In this document: positions 15,727-23,967 of the stretch, piece after piece | Numbering within the stretch: position 1 is the stretch's first letter | How the letters are laid out: the number at the start of each line of letters is the position of its first letter | NCBI RefSeq assembly: GCF_001279775.1 | Contig: NZ_LGDG01000217.1 | Location: forward strand, 28,800-92,799 | Direction: 5' to 3' | DNA: 64,000 nt | DNA from: Streptomyces sp. MMG1533 | GTDB taxonomy: Bacteria; Actinomycetota; Actinomycetes; Streptomycetales; Streptomycetaceae | The notes under the pieces: generated by a model | The model's database searches: none | Seen by the model: the letters and a program-made list of their open reading frames with translations, nothing else | Told to the model about the DNA's origin: nothing | Translations under genes and position numbers: made by a program

Positions 15727-16560
15727 ATGCGTACTACGGGCATGGGGAGATCGTTCGCCACGCTGCTGGCGCTGCTGACGGCCTGCAGCTGCACGGTGCA
15801 GGCCGCCGACGGGGACGGGAAGCAGCGCTCGCCGGTGCGCATAGAGCTCCCCGGCCAGTCTCCCTCGGCCACGCCGAAGGACGACAAACCGAGCTCGACG
15901 CCCGCCGAGAAGGACACCGAACCCGCGCCCGAGGTCCTCTGGTCCCGCGGCGACACCGGCCGAGACGTCCGTGAACTCCAGGCCAGGCTGCGGCAGGTCG
16001 CCTGGCTCTTCGACGGGCCGACGGGGTCGTACGACGACCTCACCGAGCAGGCGGTCAAGGGCTTCCAGGGCAAGCGCGGGCTGCCGAAGACCGGCGAGAT
16101 GGACACCGTCACCTGGCAGCGGCTGCTGAAGATGACGCACGAGCCGGGCAAGTGGGACCTCTACCTGATGGGCGGGCAGCCGGCCGACACACCGGATCCG
16201 CGCTGCATGACCGGACGGGTGCTGTGCATCAGCAAGACGAGCCGGACCCTGCGCTGGATGATCGACGGGCGGACGGTCACCACCGTGCCGGTCCGCTTCG
16301 GCTCGGAGTACACGCCCACGCGCGAGGGCGTCTTCAGCGTCTACTGGAAGTCCCGTCACCACGTGTCGACGCTGTACGACTCGCCGATGCCGTACGCGAT
16401 GTTCTTCAGCGGCGGCCAGGCGGTGCACTACTCGTCCGACTTCGCGGCCCGCGGCTACGCCGGTGCCTCGCACGGCTGCGTCAACGTACGGGACGAGCCG
16501 GCCATCGCGGATCTGTTCGCGCAGGTGAGGAACGGTGACAAGGTCGTCGTCCACTGGTGA
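15727..16560 (+). CDS. L,D-transpeptidase lipoprotein with peptidoglycan-binding domain
   Basis: A 277-residue exported protein. The signal peptide ends in a lipobox (LTAC, Cys20), so it is probably lipid-anchored outside the membrane. A Pro/Ser/Thr-rich linker follows, then a PG_binding_1 domain (residues ~73-135; SRGDTGRDVRELQARL). The YkuD catalytic domain ends in SHGCVNVRD, with the nucleophile at Cys251. Such enzymes make 3-3 peptidoglycan cross-links or attach proteins to the wall. The ATG at 15727 follows a GGGGG ribosome site; GTG 15724 is an alternative. It diverges from the mutase gene and ends in a strong hairpin. Confidence 0.88.
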   Translation: MRTTGMGRSFATLLALLTACSCTVQAADGDGKQRSPVRIELPGQSPSATPKDDKPSSTPAEKDTEPAPEVLWSRGDTGRDVRELQARLRQVAWLFDGPTGSYDDLTEQAVKGFQGKRGLPKTGEMDTVTWQRLLKMTHEPGKWDLYLMGGQPADTPDPRCMTGRVLCISKTSRTLRWMIDGRTVTTVPVRFGSEYTPTREGVFSVYWKSRHHVSTLYDSPMPYAMFFSGGQAVHYSSDFAARGYAGASHGCVNVRDEPAIADLFAQVRNGDKVVVHW

Positions 16561-16584
16561 GGCGCGAGCCGGAGAGACGTTCGG

Positions 16585-16623
16585 GGCGCGGGCGGGACCG
16601 GGGGAACGTGTCCCGCCCGCGCC
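16585..16623 (+). terminator. 14-base perfect stem after the L,D-transpeptidase gene
   Basis: GGCGCGGGCGGGAC (16585-16598) pairs exactly with GTCCCGCCCGCGCC (16610-16623), with an 11-base loop. It starts 25 bases after the stop codon. Confidence 0.8.
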
Positions 16624-16748
16624 TAGGTGCACGAGCCGTGAGTACGGGGGGAACCCCGGCTCTGTGCGACGGCCGATGACCAGTCGGCTCACTCATTACT
16701 GCGCCACGACGGCCGAAAACGTCACACCCGCCGCGGAAGAATTTCAAC

Positions 16749-16789
16749 AGGCCCCGCCTGCCCCACAAAACCTCAGGTCAGCGGGGCCT
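16749..16789 (-). terminator. Terminator of the sigma/anti-sigma operon
   Basis: AGGCCCCGC (16749-16757) and GCGGGGCCT (16781-16789) form a 9-base perfect stem. An A/T-richer stretch follows on the minus strand. It lies about 90 bases past the anti-sigma stop, beyond the gene-end repeat. Confidence 0.65.
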
Positions 16790-16791
16790 TC

Positions 16792-16898
16792 TGATCAGAT
16801 CGCGCGGTACGTCGGGCTTTGATCAGGGCGCGGTACGTCGGGCTTTGAACAGGCGCGCGGCACTTCGGCTTTGATCAGAGCGCGCTGTACGTCGGGCC
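16792..16898. repeat. Four degenerate 25-27-base direct repeats at the anti-sigma gene end
   Basis: Four tandem units start at 16792, 16820, 16846 and 16872, of the form TGATCAG-GCGCG-GTACGTCGGGCT. The rightmost unit is the true gene end and encodes the last residues (PTYSAL) and stop on the minus strand. The other three lie past the stop. Units 1 and 2 still encode PTYRA-like peptides, which shows they are duplicated coding sequence. Confidence 0.8.
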
Positions 16899-17975
16899 GG
16901 GCGTCGGGCCGTACGAGGTCATCGCCCGCTGCGGCGTGGGGGACACCGCGGCCGACGGCGTGGCGAAGCCGCCGTCCGTGTCGTGGTCGTTGCCGGCGGA
17001 GGACTGACTGCCGGTGTCGGCCTCGCCCGCGTCCCTGCCGTCTCTGTCGCCCCGGTCGTCCTTGACTTCGTTGTCTTCCTGGGCGTTCTGGTCGCCCTTT
17101 CCGCCCTGGCCGTTGCTGTCGGCGCCCTCGCCGGAAGAACCGGAGGAGTCCGACGAGCCGGACGAGCCGGAGGCCAGCACGCCGTTGCAGTACTTCCACA
17201 CCTTCGCGGAGCCGCCGGCCGCGCCCTCCAGGCTGCGCCGGCGGTCGGCGGCGAGCTCCTCGCCGTCGCGCACGGCACGGCAGGCCGCGGCTGCCCCGCT
17301 CCATTCCTCGCCGGAGCGGCCTTCCTGGCCGTCGGCACCACTACCGGTACCCGGCCCGTCGTCCGGTGTGGCCGAGCCGCCGCGTGCGGTGTCGCGCGAG
17401 GAGCCCTGCCCGGTGTCACCGTCGGGGGCGGGCTCGCTCTCCGGGACCTTCGGCGAGGGCGTCGCCAGCGGGCGGTCCGGTGTCACCGCGGCCGAGACGG
17501 AGGCGGCGGGGTCCGGTTCGGCGTCGCCGAACGGCAGCGCTCCGGTTACGGCCGCGACGGCGACCCCGCCGACCATGCCGACGGCCAGCGCTGCGGCCAG
17601 CCCGAGGCGCACGGGGCGGGTGCGGCGGCGGTGCCGGGCGGCCGGGTCGGGGCGGCCGATGCGGACCAGCCCGGCGTCGGAGGAACGGGTGCGGAAGCGG
17701 TGGCCCAGCCAGGCCCGTGCGTCGGTGCCCGCATCGGCCGGGTCACCGACCCAGTCGTCCACGCGGTCCGTGCGCGCTTTGCGGAAGGCGGCCAACGCGG
17801 CGGCCTCACCTGGGAGTTCGGCACTGGCGGGCGGATCCACGGAGAGCGCACCGAGGGTCTTGGCAAGCCGTTCGGCCTGGTCGCGGTCGGCCGCGTCGAC
17901 AGCTTCGAGGGACTCTCCGCGCAGCAAACGCTCCGCCGTTTCGCGGTCCAGCCACCTGTACTGCTCGTCGGCCAT
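16875..17975 (-). CDS. Single-pass membrane anti-sigma-like protein
   Basis: A 366-residue protein. A cytoplasmic N-terminal region (residues 1-120) contains an acidic helical segment suited to bind a sigma factor. One membrane segment lies at ~122-146. The long outer part is Ser/Thr/Gly/Asp-rich and carries a small two-cysteine module (CRAVRDGEE to VWKYC). The ATG at 17975 overlaps the upstream sigma stop (TGATG), so the two are co-translated. The gene at 18967-19839 is a paralogue with the same order of parts and the same two-cysteine module. No zinc-binding HxxxCxxC motif is seen, so the anti-sigma role rests on context. Confidence 0.7.
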   Translation of the reverse strand: MADEQYRWLDRETAERLLRGESLEAVDAADRDQAERLAKTLGALSVDPPASAELPGEAAALAAFRKARTDRVDDWVGDPADAGTDARAWLGHRFRTRSSDAGLVRIGRPDPAARHRRRTRPVRLGLAAALAVGMVGGVAVAAVTGALPFGDAEPDPAASVSAAVTPDRPLATPSPKVPESEPAPDGDTGQGSSRDTARGGSATPDDGPGTGSGADGQEGRSGEEWSGAAAACRAVRDGEELAADRRRSLEGAAGGSAKVWKYCNGVLASGSSGSSDSSGSSGEGADSNGQGGKGDQNAQEDNEVKDDRGDRDGRDAGEADTGSQSSAGNDHDTDGGFATPSAAVSPTPQRAMTSYGPTPGPTYSAL

Positions 17976-18637
17976 CACATGTCCTTCTGCGTCCGCGCGC
18001 GCATATGCGTCACACTCGCGGACGTCACCGCACGTCCCTGCGGTTCTCGCTGGGGAGGCAGGGCATCGAGCCCGCCCGCCGATTCCGGATCGCCGTCGAG
18101 GAGTTCGGCGAGCCGTTTCAGACCGCGGTGCGCGGCCGTGCGTACGGCACCCGGTCGCTTGCCGAGCGTCTCGGCGGCGGTCTTCGCGTCCAGGCCCACG
18201 ACCACCCGCAGCACGACCGCCTCGGCCTGGTCCTGCGGCAGCCGGGCGATGAGGGAAAGGGTGCTGTCGGTGGCCAGAGACTCCATGGCCTCGCCCGCGG
18301 TGTCGGAGTCGGCGGCTCTGCCGGTCAGCTCGGTCTCGTCGCCGCCGATCGCGGGGCGGCGGCCGCGCATGCGTATGTGGTCCAGCGCGCGGTTCCTGGC
18401 TATCCGGGCGGCCCAGCCGCGGAAACGGTCCGCGTCGCCGCTGAACCGCTCCAGGTCGCGGGCTATCTGCAGCCATGCCTCGGACGCCACGTCCTCGGCA
18501 TCGGGATCGCCGACCAGTGTCCGCACGTACCCGAGCAGCCGCGGATGCACCGTGCGGTACACAGTCCGGAACGCGGTCTCGTCCCCGTCCTGTGCAGCAA
18601 GCACGGCGGCCGTCAGCTCCGCGTCGTCCCCCAGCAC
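17975..18637 (-). CDS. ECF-type RNA polymerase sigma factor
   Basis: A 220-residue sigma-70 family protein with regions 2 and 4. Region 2 is VYRTVHPRLLGYVRTLVGDPDAEDVASEAWLQIARDL and FRGWAARIARNRALDHIR (residues ~25-95). Region 4 is LPQDQAEAVVLRVVVGLDAKTAAETLGKRPGAVRTAAHRGL (~130-170), the -35-binding helix-turn-helix. The start is GTG 18637 with GAGGA 8 bases upstream. It forms an operon with the membrane protein that follows. It is closely similar to the sigma factor at 19836-20438, so the two pairs arose by duplication. Confidence 0.92.
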   Translation of the reverse strand: MLGDDAELTAAVLAAQDGDETAFRTVYRTVHPRLLGYVRTLVGDPDAEDVASEAWLQIARDLERFSGDADRFRGWAARIARNRALDHIRMRGRRPAIGGDETELTGRAADSDTAGEAMESLATDSTLSLIARLPQDQAEAVVLRVVVGLDAKTAAETLGKRPGAVRTAAHRGLKRLAELLDGDPESAGGLDALPPQREPQGRAVTSASVTHMRARTQKDM

Positions 18638-18770
18638 CAGTGGTTCCTCAGTCGATGGTCGCGGCTTCGAGCCGCCGATGGTTGCAGCGTTCGTGCAACT
18701 TCCGCGCCCGGCGCGAAAGGCACGTTACGACCTGAAACCGCTGCTCGTCCATGTCCGTACAAGATGCAAC

Positions 18771-18804
18771 CACCTCATGGTGCCGCGAGCGACACCATGA
18801 GGTG
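18771..18804. promoter_or_regulatory. Perfect 12-base inverted repeat upstream of the sigma gene
   Basis: CACCTCATGGTG (18771-18782) and CACCATGAGGTG (18793-18804) are exact complements with a 10-base spacer, about 135 bases upstream of the sigma gene start. There is no T-run and the spacing of one centre-to-centre 22 bases (two helical turns) fits a dimeric repressor or activator site. Confidence 0.55.
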
Positions 18805-18867
18805 TGACAGAAAACGCACTCGTGGCGCTGTAGGAAGTACGGGCCGCCGCGCGGCCCGTGCCGCGCG

Positions 18868-18909
18868 ACGGCCGGGGCCTCTCCTGTGGGGGGTGGCGGC
18901 CCCGGCCGT
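18868..18909 (-). terminator. Terminator of the second sigma/anti-sigma operon
   Basis: ACGGCCGGGGCC (18868-18879) and GGCCCCGGCCGT (18898-18909) form a 12-base perfect stem with an 18-base loop, about 60 bases past the anti-sigma-like stop. Confidence 0.7.
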
Positions 18910-18966
18910 TGCCGCGGCAGTTGGCCGGCGGTCGCCGTGGCGGCCATCCGGCGGTTGCCGTGGCGG

Positions 18967-19839
18967 CTAGTTCTTCCCCGGGGCCTTGTCGGCGTTTTCC
19001 TGATCGTTACCGGCATTGCCGCCTGCGCCGGCGCCACCACTGCTGCCGTCGTCGTTGTTACCGGCAGACCCGGAGTTCGCGCCGGCGCCGACGGAGTTGC
19101 CCGGTTCGGCCGTCTTGTCCGGCTTGCTCTCGGCCGTCGCCCGCGCCAGCTGCTCGGCGCAGTAGGCAGGCACGTTCGCCTCACCGCCCGCGGCCGCCAC
19201 CAGCCGCTTCCACACCGTCGAGTCGAGCGCCTTGCCGCGGCCCTTGACCTGCTCGTACGCCCGGCAGTGGGCCTCGGCGTCCTTCGCGGTGACCGGGCGG
19301 TCCGTGGTGCCGGAACCCGAGGCGGCGGACGAATCGCTCGGCCGGGTCTCCGCGCTCGCGGAGGCATCGGCACGGCCGCGGTCGTCCCCTGCACCGCCCG
19401 AGGAGGGGCCCACCGAGCCGATCGCGGCATACGCGACCCCGCCCAGCGCGAGGCTGGCGAGGAACACGGACAGCGTCGCCCTCAGCGAACGCGACGCGCG
19501 CCGCTGCTCCCGGGGCCGCCAGTCGTCCCGGCGCCGAGTGCGCGCCCCGTGCGCACCCGCGTCCCGGGCGACCCGGAACGCGGCCACGGCCCGCTGCTCG
19601 GCCTCGGCATCGATCGCGCCGCCACGGATGGCGGCGGCCAGCAGGGTCTCCAGCGCGACGGGGCCGACCGCCGGACCGCCCGGACGACCGTCAGGGCGTA
19701 CGCGTCGGCGGTCGGGGGCCCCGCTGCCGTTCTGCCGCTCACCCATACCGTGTCCGTTCCCGTCCGGCCCGTACGAGCCGTCCCGCCCTGTCGGGCCGTG
19801 CGGCCCGTCCGACGGCCACTTGTCACCGTCGCCCGTCAT
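18967..19839 (-). CDS. Single-pass membrane anti-sigma-like protein, paralogue
   Basis: A 290-residue protein with an N-terminal Gly/Asp-rich cytoplasmic region, a helical segment (residues ~60-95), a single membrane segment at ~121-142, and an outer Ser/Gly/Asn-rich region. The outer region contains a two-cysteine module (CRAYEQVKG to VPAYC) shared with the protein at 16875-17975. ATG 19839 overlaps the sigma stop (ATGA), giving translational coupling. By position it should hold the sigma factor at the membrane and release it on an envelope signal. The signal and any release protease are not visible here. Confidence 0.7.
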   Translation of the reverse strand: MTGDGDKWPSDGPHGPTGRDGSYGPDGNGHGMGERQNGSGAPDRRRVRPDGRPGGPAVGPVALETLLAAAIRGGAIDAEAEQRAVAAFRVARDAGAHGARTRRRDDWRPREQRRASRSLRATLSVFLASLALGGVAYAAIGSVGPSSGGAGDDRGRADASASAETRPSDSSAASGSGTTDRPVTAKDAEAHCRAYEQVKGRGKALDSTVWKRLVAAAGGEANVPAYCAEQLARATAESKPDKTAEPGNSVGAGANSGSAGNNDDGSSGGAGAGGNAGNDQENADKAPGKN

Positions 19840-20438
19840 GTCGACTCCCCCAGCGTCCGGGAGCCGTCTTCCGTCACACCTTTGCCCTCGGCCTCGACGC
19901 CCAACTGGCGGGCCAGCCGCTTCAGCCCCCGGTAGGCGGCGGTACGCACCGCACCCGGCCGCTTGCCGAGGACGCGGGCGGCGGCGGGGCCGTCGAGACC
20001 GACGACGACGCGCAGCAGTACGGCCTCGGCCTGGTCGCGCGGCAGCCCCCGGACCAGATCCAGGGCGTACTCCGTGGAGATGGACTCCAGCGCCTGGTCG
20101 TGGGTGCTCTGCGGACCGGGCAGATCCAGTACGTCCTGTTCGAGCGCCGTCGGCCGGGGCCGTACCTTCTGGCGGCGCAGATGGTCCAGTGCCCGGTGCC
20201 GCGCGATGGTCGCGCTCCAGCCACGGAACCCGGCCCCGTCGCCCTTGAACCGGCCGAGGTCCCGGGAGATCTCCAGCCAGGCGTCGGACGCCACGTCCTC
20301 GGCGTCGTCGCCGACAAGGCCGCGCACATACCCGAGCAGGCCGGGCTGCACCAGCCGGTAGGCGACCGCGAAGGCGGCCTCGTCACCCTGCTGGGCCCGC
20401 GCGACGGCCGCGCCCAGTTCGCCGTCGTACGCCTGCAC
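19836..20438 (-). CDS. ECF-type RNA polymerase sigma factor, paralogue
   Basis: A 200-residue sigma factor with region 2 (YRLVQPGLLGYVRGLVGDDAEDVASDAW, FRGWSATIARHRALDHLR) and region 4 (LPRDQAEAVLLRVVVGLDGPAAARVLGKRPGAVRTAAYRGL). It is nearly parallel to the sigma factor at 17975-18637, including the AEDVAS and KRPGAVRTAA blocks. The start is uncertain: GTG 20438 is used, but its AAGGAGG site is 13 bases away, and a TTG ten codons upstream also has a nearby AGGA. It forms a two-gene operon with the anti-sigma-like gene. Confidence 0.9.
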   Translation of the reverse strand: MQAYDGELGAAVARAQQGDEAAFAVAYRLVQPGLLGYVRGLVGDDAEDVASDAWLEISRDLGRFKGDGAGFRGWSATIARHRALDHLRRQKVRPRPTALEQDVLDLPGPQSTHDQALESISTEYALDLVRGLPRDQAEAVLLRVVVGLDGPAAARVLGKRPGAVRTAAYRGLKRLARQLGVEAEGKGVTEDGSRTLGEST

Positions 20439-20625
20439 CCGGCGGGGTCCCCCTCCTTGGCCCAAGAACCGTCCTCGTCCGTACCCGGTCGGCGGCGGAT
20501 CCGCACGGTGGCGATCCGACCGCCCTTGCACATACCCCCCACGATGATCAGCGTCTGACTTCACAAAAGTGTCACAGGCGCTCGCGTGCTCCACGGTTCT
20601 CAACTGCCCGTATTCTGCGGACATA

Positions 20626-21057
20626 TCACGCCACGACCCGCCGTGCCCGTCCGTGCAGCGTGAGGTAGAAGGTCCGCAGCGACTCCTCGGGGCCGCCGGT
20701 GTCGAAGCGGTTGTGGACCTTGCCGAGCGGGTTCCAGACGCGGCCGTCGGGCATGCGTACGCCGACCGGCTGGGCGAAGTAGGCGCGCTGGTGGACATCG
20801 AGGTCCACCCACACCGCCCCCGCGCGGCGCACGAGCACCTCACCGACGTACGCCCCGAGCCCGAGCAGCGTCTCGCCCGCCCGTTCCCGGTCGGCGCCGC
20901 CCTTGCGCAGGCCGTCGATCAGGAAGTCGACGACGCGCAGGCTGGTCACGGAGTAGTCCAGCGGCAGTCGGTTGCGTGCGGTGACGCGGGCCACGAAGGC
21001 CGTCGCGTACGACCGCATCTCTCTCGCGCACGGCCCACGTTCGTCCCTCTTGCCCAT
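20626..21057 (-). CDS. Conserved hypothetical protein, paralogue of the 24038-24469 protein
   Basis: A 143-residue soluble protein of unknown function. It shares a pattern with the protein at 24038-24469: LDYS..SL..VD..I, then GLGAYVGEVLVRRAGAVW, then PDGRVWNP, and a C-terminal SLRTFY segment. Both are 143 residues long. ATG 21057 is chosen for AAAGGGGG 5 bases upstream; a longer frame starts at 21123. It diverges from the PGRP amidase gene, sharing a ~200-base promoter region. The paralogue lies on the other side of the amidase, so the three may be functionally linked. Confidence 0.7.
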   Translation of the reverse strand: MGKRDERGPCAREMRSYATAFVARVTARNRLPLDYSVTSLRVVDFLIDGLRKGGADRERAGETLLGLGAYVGEVLVRRAGAVWVDLDVHQRAYFAQPVGVRMPDGRVWNPLGKVHNRFDTGGPEESLRTFYLTLHGRARRVVA

Positions 21058-21178
21058 GTCGGCCCCCTTTGCTCGGTCGGTCTCGGGAGCTTCCGCCTCC
21101 GGCCACTCCCCCCGCTTGACCAAGCGGCTGTCACCTCACAAACATCACTGGTCACTTTCACCTCCCTGGTCAGGTGAC

Positions 21179-21190
21179 ATCCGATCGGAT
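21179..21190. promoter_or_regulatory. 12-base perfect palindrome upstream of the amidase gene
   Basis: ATCCGATCGGAT is self-complementary over 12 bases and lies in the divergent promoter region 70 bases before the amidase start. It may be an operator; no regulator is assigned. Confidence 0.35.
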
Positions 21191-21207
21191 CTGTGCGCTG
21201 TGTAAGT

Positions 21208-21233
21208 GCCACCTGTGCGACAGGTGGCGTTTT
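21208..21233 (+). terminator. Intrinsic terminator-like hairpin in the amidase leader
   Basis: GCCACCTGT (21208-21216) and ACAGGTGGC (21220-21228) form a perfect 9-base stem with a 3-base loop, followed by GTTTTC on the plus strand. No plus-strand gene ends upstream, so it could be a leader attenuator of the amidase gene that starts at 21261. Confidence 0.6.
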
Positions 21234-21260
21234 CGTGACCGATTCACAGGGGTGGGGTAG

Positions 21261-23948
21261 TTGAGTCCTCGTAAGAGCCATGCGTACAGACCGCTGAGTC
21301 TGCGGCGAAGAGCCTGGCTGACGCTCGGAGCCGTCGTCCTGAGCGGTGCGGGCGTCGTCACGTACGCGATGGCCGATCAGTCGGCGCAGTCCGACGCCAA
21401 GGGCCAGGGCCGCGAGCCGGCCGTCCACACCCTGAAGCTCAGGAACGAGGGCGGGGGCCGCAAGGGACTGGCCAAGCAGGAGACGGACCGGTTCAGCGCG
21501 GTGCTGGTGACCTGGGACGACCCCGAGGCGAACGCCAAGGGCACGCCCGAGGTGCGCACCCGGGACCTGACGACCGGCAAGTGGTCCGGCTGGCAGAAAC
21601 TGGAGAACGAGCCGAACCAGGCCGACGGCGCGGAGGGCGAGCGGGCCGCGGCGCGCGGCGGTACCGCCTCGGTGTGGACCGGCGACTCCGACGGCGTCGA
21701 GGTGCGCGTCGTGCAGGCGGACGGCACGGAGGCGGGCGGCCAGCCGGCCGGCATGGACGTCAGGCTGCTGGACCCGGGGACCGACCCGAAGCGCACCGCG
21801 GCTGCCGAGCCGGAGCCGGCCGCGTTCGTGGAGGAGACCACGACGCCGGCACCGACCGACTTCACCACGGCGACGGTGACGCCCACCGACTCGCCCACCG
21901 CGACGGTGACGCCCACCGACTCGGCGTCCGCCTCCGACTCCCCGTCGGCCTCGGCGTCCGCCTCCGGCTCCCCGTCGGTGACGGCCTCCCCGACCCCCAC
22001 CTCGACCGTCCCGGCCCCGCGCCCCTCGACCGTCGTCGAACCGCCGATCATCACCCAGGCCCAGTGGGGCGCCTCGACGGACTACGACGGCACGCCGAGC
22101 TACGGCACCGAGATCAAGGCCGCCGTCGTCCACCACACCGGCGTGGACAGCGACAACACCGTGTCCTGCGCCCAGTCCGCCGCCCGGCTGCGGTCCATCC
22201 AGCAGGAACACTTCGCCCGCGGCTACTACGACATCGGCTACAACTTCGTCGTCGACAGGTGCGGCCAGATCTTCGAGGGCCGCAGCGGCGGCATGGACCT
22301 GCCGGTGGTCGGCGCGCACGACGTCGGCTTCAACACCAACACCGTCGGCATCTCGTACATCGGAAACTTCGAGACGGCCCAGCCGAGCCGGGCCGCGCTG
22401 GACGCGATCTCCCGGATCGTGGCGTGGAAGTTCGGGATGTACGGCATCGACCCGACCGGCAAGGTGACGCTGACCTCGGGTTCGGATCTGAACGTCGACG
22501 GCAACAAGGTCCCGAAGGGGCAGTCGATCACGCTGCCGCGTGTCTTCGGCCACCGGGACACCAACGCCACGGCCTGCCCCGGCAAGAACCTGTACTCCAA
22601 GCTCACCCGGATCGCCCAGGTCGCCAAGACCCCGGGCATCTCGCACGCCCTGGCCACCTCCGACTACAACCGGGACGGCGTCACCGACCTGGCCGCGGGG
22701 GTCCCGAAGGCGAACACGGTGAAGGTGATCCCCGGCAGCGTCGACGGCCCGGTCCCCGCCGCGAAGATCACCCTCACCCAGAACAGCCCCGGTGTCCCCG
22801 GCTCCTCCGAGACGGGTGACGCCTTCGGCACCTCCACCGCCTGGGGCGACGTCAACGGCGACGGCTACGCCGACCTCGCCATCGGCACCCCCGGCGAGGA
22901 CGACACCGTCGGCACCGACCGCGGCCAGGTCACCGTCATGTACGGCCCGGCCCTCGACACCGGCTTCTCGTACGGCACTTCAGGGGTCACGGCGGCCGGC
23001 GCCAGGCTCGGCTCCACCGTCACCGTCGGCGACTTCAACGGCGACGGCAAGGCGGACGTCTTCGCGGCCGGCACCGGCAAGGGCGGCAACTGGAACGTCC
23101 GGCTGGGCAGCGGCAAGTACCTGTACGGCACGCTGACCTCCGCCACCGGCTCGGTGGCCTACCTGGACGCCGCGACCGGCGACTTCAACCAGGACGGCTA
23201 CGCGGACGTCGCCCTCAACTACCGCGACACCGGCGGCATCGGCCGTGTGGTCCGCTTCGCGGGCTCGGCGACGGGCCTGACCAAGGCCGGCGTCATCTCC
23301 GTCAAGGGCGGCCGCTCCATCGCCGCGGGCGACGTCAACGGCAACGGCTACGACGACATCGTCATCGGCCAGCCGGTCGCCTCCGAGTCCGGCGGCATCT
23401 CGGGCGGCCAGATCACCATGGTCCCCGGCACGTCGACCGGCTTCACCACCACCGGCATGACCACCATCCACCAGGACACGACGGGCGTCCCGGGCGGCAA
23501 CGAGTCCGGCGACGCCTTCGGCACCTCGGTCTCGGTCGGCGACTACAACGCCGACGGATACGCGGACGCCCTCGCCGGGGCCCCCGGCGAGGACCTCACC
23601 CGCGACGGCGTGAACCGCGGTGACGCGGGCAACGCGATCCTGGTCAAGGGCAGCGCCTCGGGCCTCACCGGCTCCGGCTCGATCGGCGTCTCGCAGGACA
23701 CGTCCGGCATCCCCGGCGCCACGGAGACCGGCGACCGCCTCGGCTCGTCCGTGGCCCTCGCGGATCTGTCCGGGTACGGCCGCGCGGACCTGACGTTCGG
23801 GGCCGACGGCGAGGACGGCACCGACGGCATCCTCCTGCACCTGCCCAGCAACAGCACGGGCCTCGGCTACACCGACACCGTCATCTACAGCAAGACCACG
23901 CTGGGGACCCCGACGGACGGCCGCCTGGGGCAGACGCTGACGCCGTAG
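21261..23948 (+). CDS. Secreted N-acetylmuramoyl-L-alanine amidase (PGRP domain) with FG-GAP repeats
   Basis: An 895-residue exported protein. The signal segment (RRRAWLTLGAVVLSGAGVVTYAMA) is followed by a ~220-residue region with a Thr/Pro/Ser-rich linker. The PGRP/amidase_2 domain (~255-440) has zinc-ligand-type histidines in VVHHTG and FGHRDTNATACPG. From ~455 to the end come about seven FG-GAP calcium-binding repeats of the DxNxDGxxDLxxG type, which should form a beta-propeller for wall or surface binding. It cleaves the amide between MurNAc and L-Ala. The start is TTG 21261 after a GGGG-type site. It ends in a long shared hairpin. Confidence 0.88.
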   Translation: MSPRKSHAYRPLSLRRRAWLTLGAVVLSGAGVVTYAMADQSAQSDAKGQGREPAVHTLKLRNEGGGRKGLAKQETDRFSAVLVTWDDPEANAKGTPEVRTRDLTTGKWSGWQKLENEPNQADGAEGERAAARGGTASVWTGDSDGVEVRVVQADGTEAGGQPAGMDVRLLDPGTDPKRTAAAEPEPAAFVEETTTPAPTDFTTATVTPTDSPTATVTPTDSASASDSPSASASASGSPSVTASPTPTSTVPAPRPSTVVEPPIITQAQWGASTDYDGTPSYGTEIKAAVVHHTGVDSDNTVSCAQSAARLRSIQQEHFARGYYDIGYNFVVDRCGQIFEGRSGGMDLPVVGAHDVGFNTNTVGISYIGNFETAQPSRAALDAISRIVAWKFGMYGIDPTGKVTLTSGSDLNVDGNKVPKGQSITLPRVFGHRDTNATACPGKNLYSKLTRIAQVAKTPGISHALATSDYNRDGVTDLAAGVPKANTVKVIPGSVDGPVPAAKITLTQNSPGVPGSSETGDAFGTSTAWGDVNGDGYADLAIGTPGEDDTVGTDRGQVTVMYGPALDTGFSYGTSGVTAAGARLGSTVTVGDFNGDGKADVFAAGTGKGGNWNVRLGSGKYLYGTLTSATGSVAYLDAATGDFNQDGYADVALNYRDTGGIGRVVRFAGSATGLTKAGVISVKGGRSIAAGDVNGNGYDDIVIGQPVASESGGISGGQITMVPGTSTGFTTTGMTTIHQDTTGVPGGNESGDAFGTSVSVGDYNADGYADALAGAPGEDLTRDGVNRGDAGNAILVKGSASGLTGSGSIGVSQDTSGIPGATETGDRLGSSVALADLSGYGRADLTFGADGEDGTDGILLHLPSNSTGLGYTDTVIYSKTTLGTPTDGRLGQTLTP

Positions 23949-23967
23949 CCCGCTCGGCTCACGGATC

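Larger units (their letters stand above)
16561..16874. other. Gene-free stretch with two terminators and a tandem repeat
   Basis: No credible gene is seen in these 314 bases. It holds the terminator of the L,D-transpeptidase gene (16585-16623), the terminator of the opposing sigma/anti-sigma operon (16749-16789), and most of a degenerate tandem repeat derived from the anti-sigma gene end (16792-16898). Confidence 0.7.
18638..18966. other. Gene-free stretch between two sigma/anti-sigma operons
   Basis: No gene is seen in these 329 bases. They contain the candidate promoter and leader of the 18637 sigma gene, a perfect 12-base-arm palindrome (18771-18804), the terminator of the next operon (18868-18909), and a 20-base direct repeat (18925-18944 and 18948-18967, one mismatch). 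The second copy reaches the stop codon of the upstream anti-sigma-like gene. Confidence 0.7.

Noticed and set aside
16875..18476. A 533-residue frame joining sigma and anti-sigma regions
   Set aside because: The upstream part is out of frame with the sigma gene and is low-complexity Arg/Pro sequence; the anti-sigma gene starts inside it at 17975, overlapping the sigma stop.
21120..21260. c-di-AMP (ydaO) riboswitch before the amidase
   Set aside because: Such switches precede Streptomyces wall hydrolases, but none of the conserved ydaO segments is seen here; only a simple hairpin is present.
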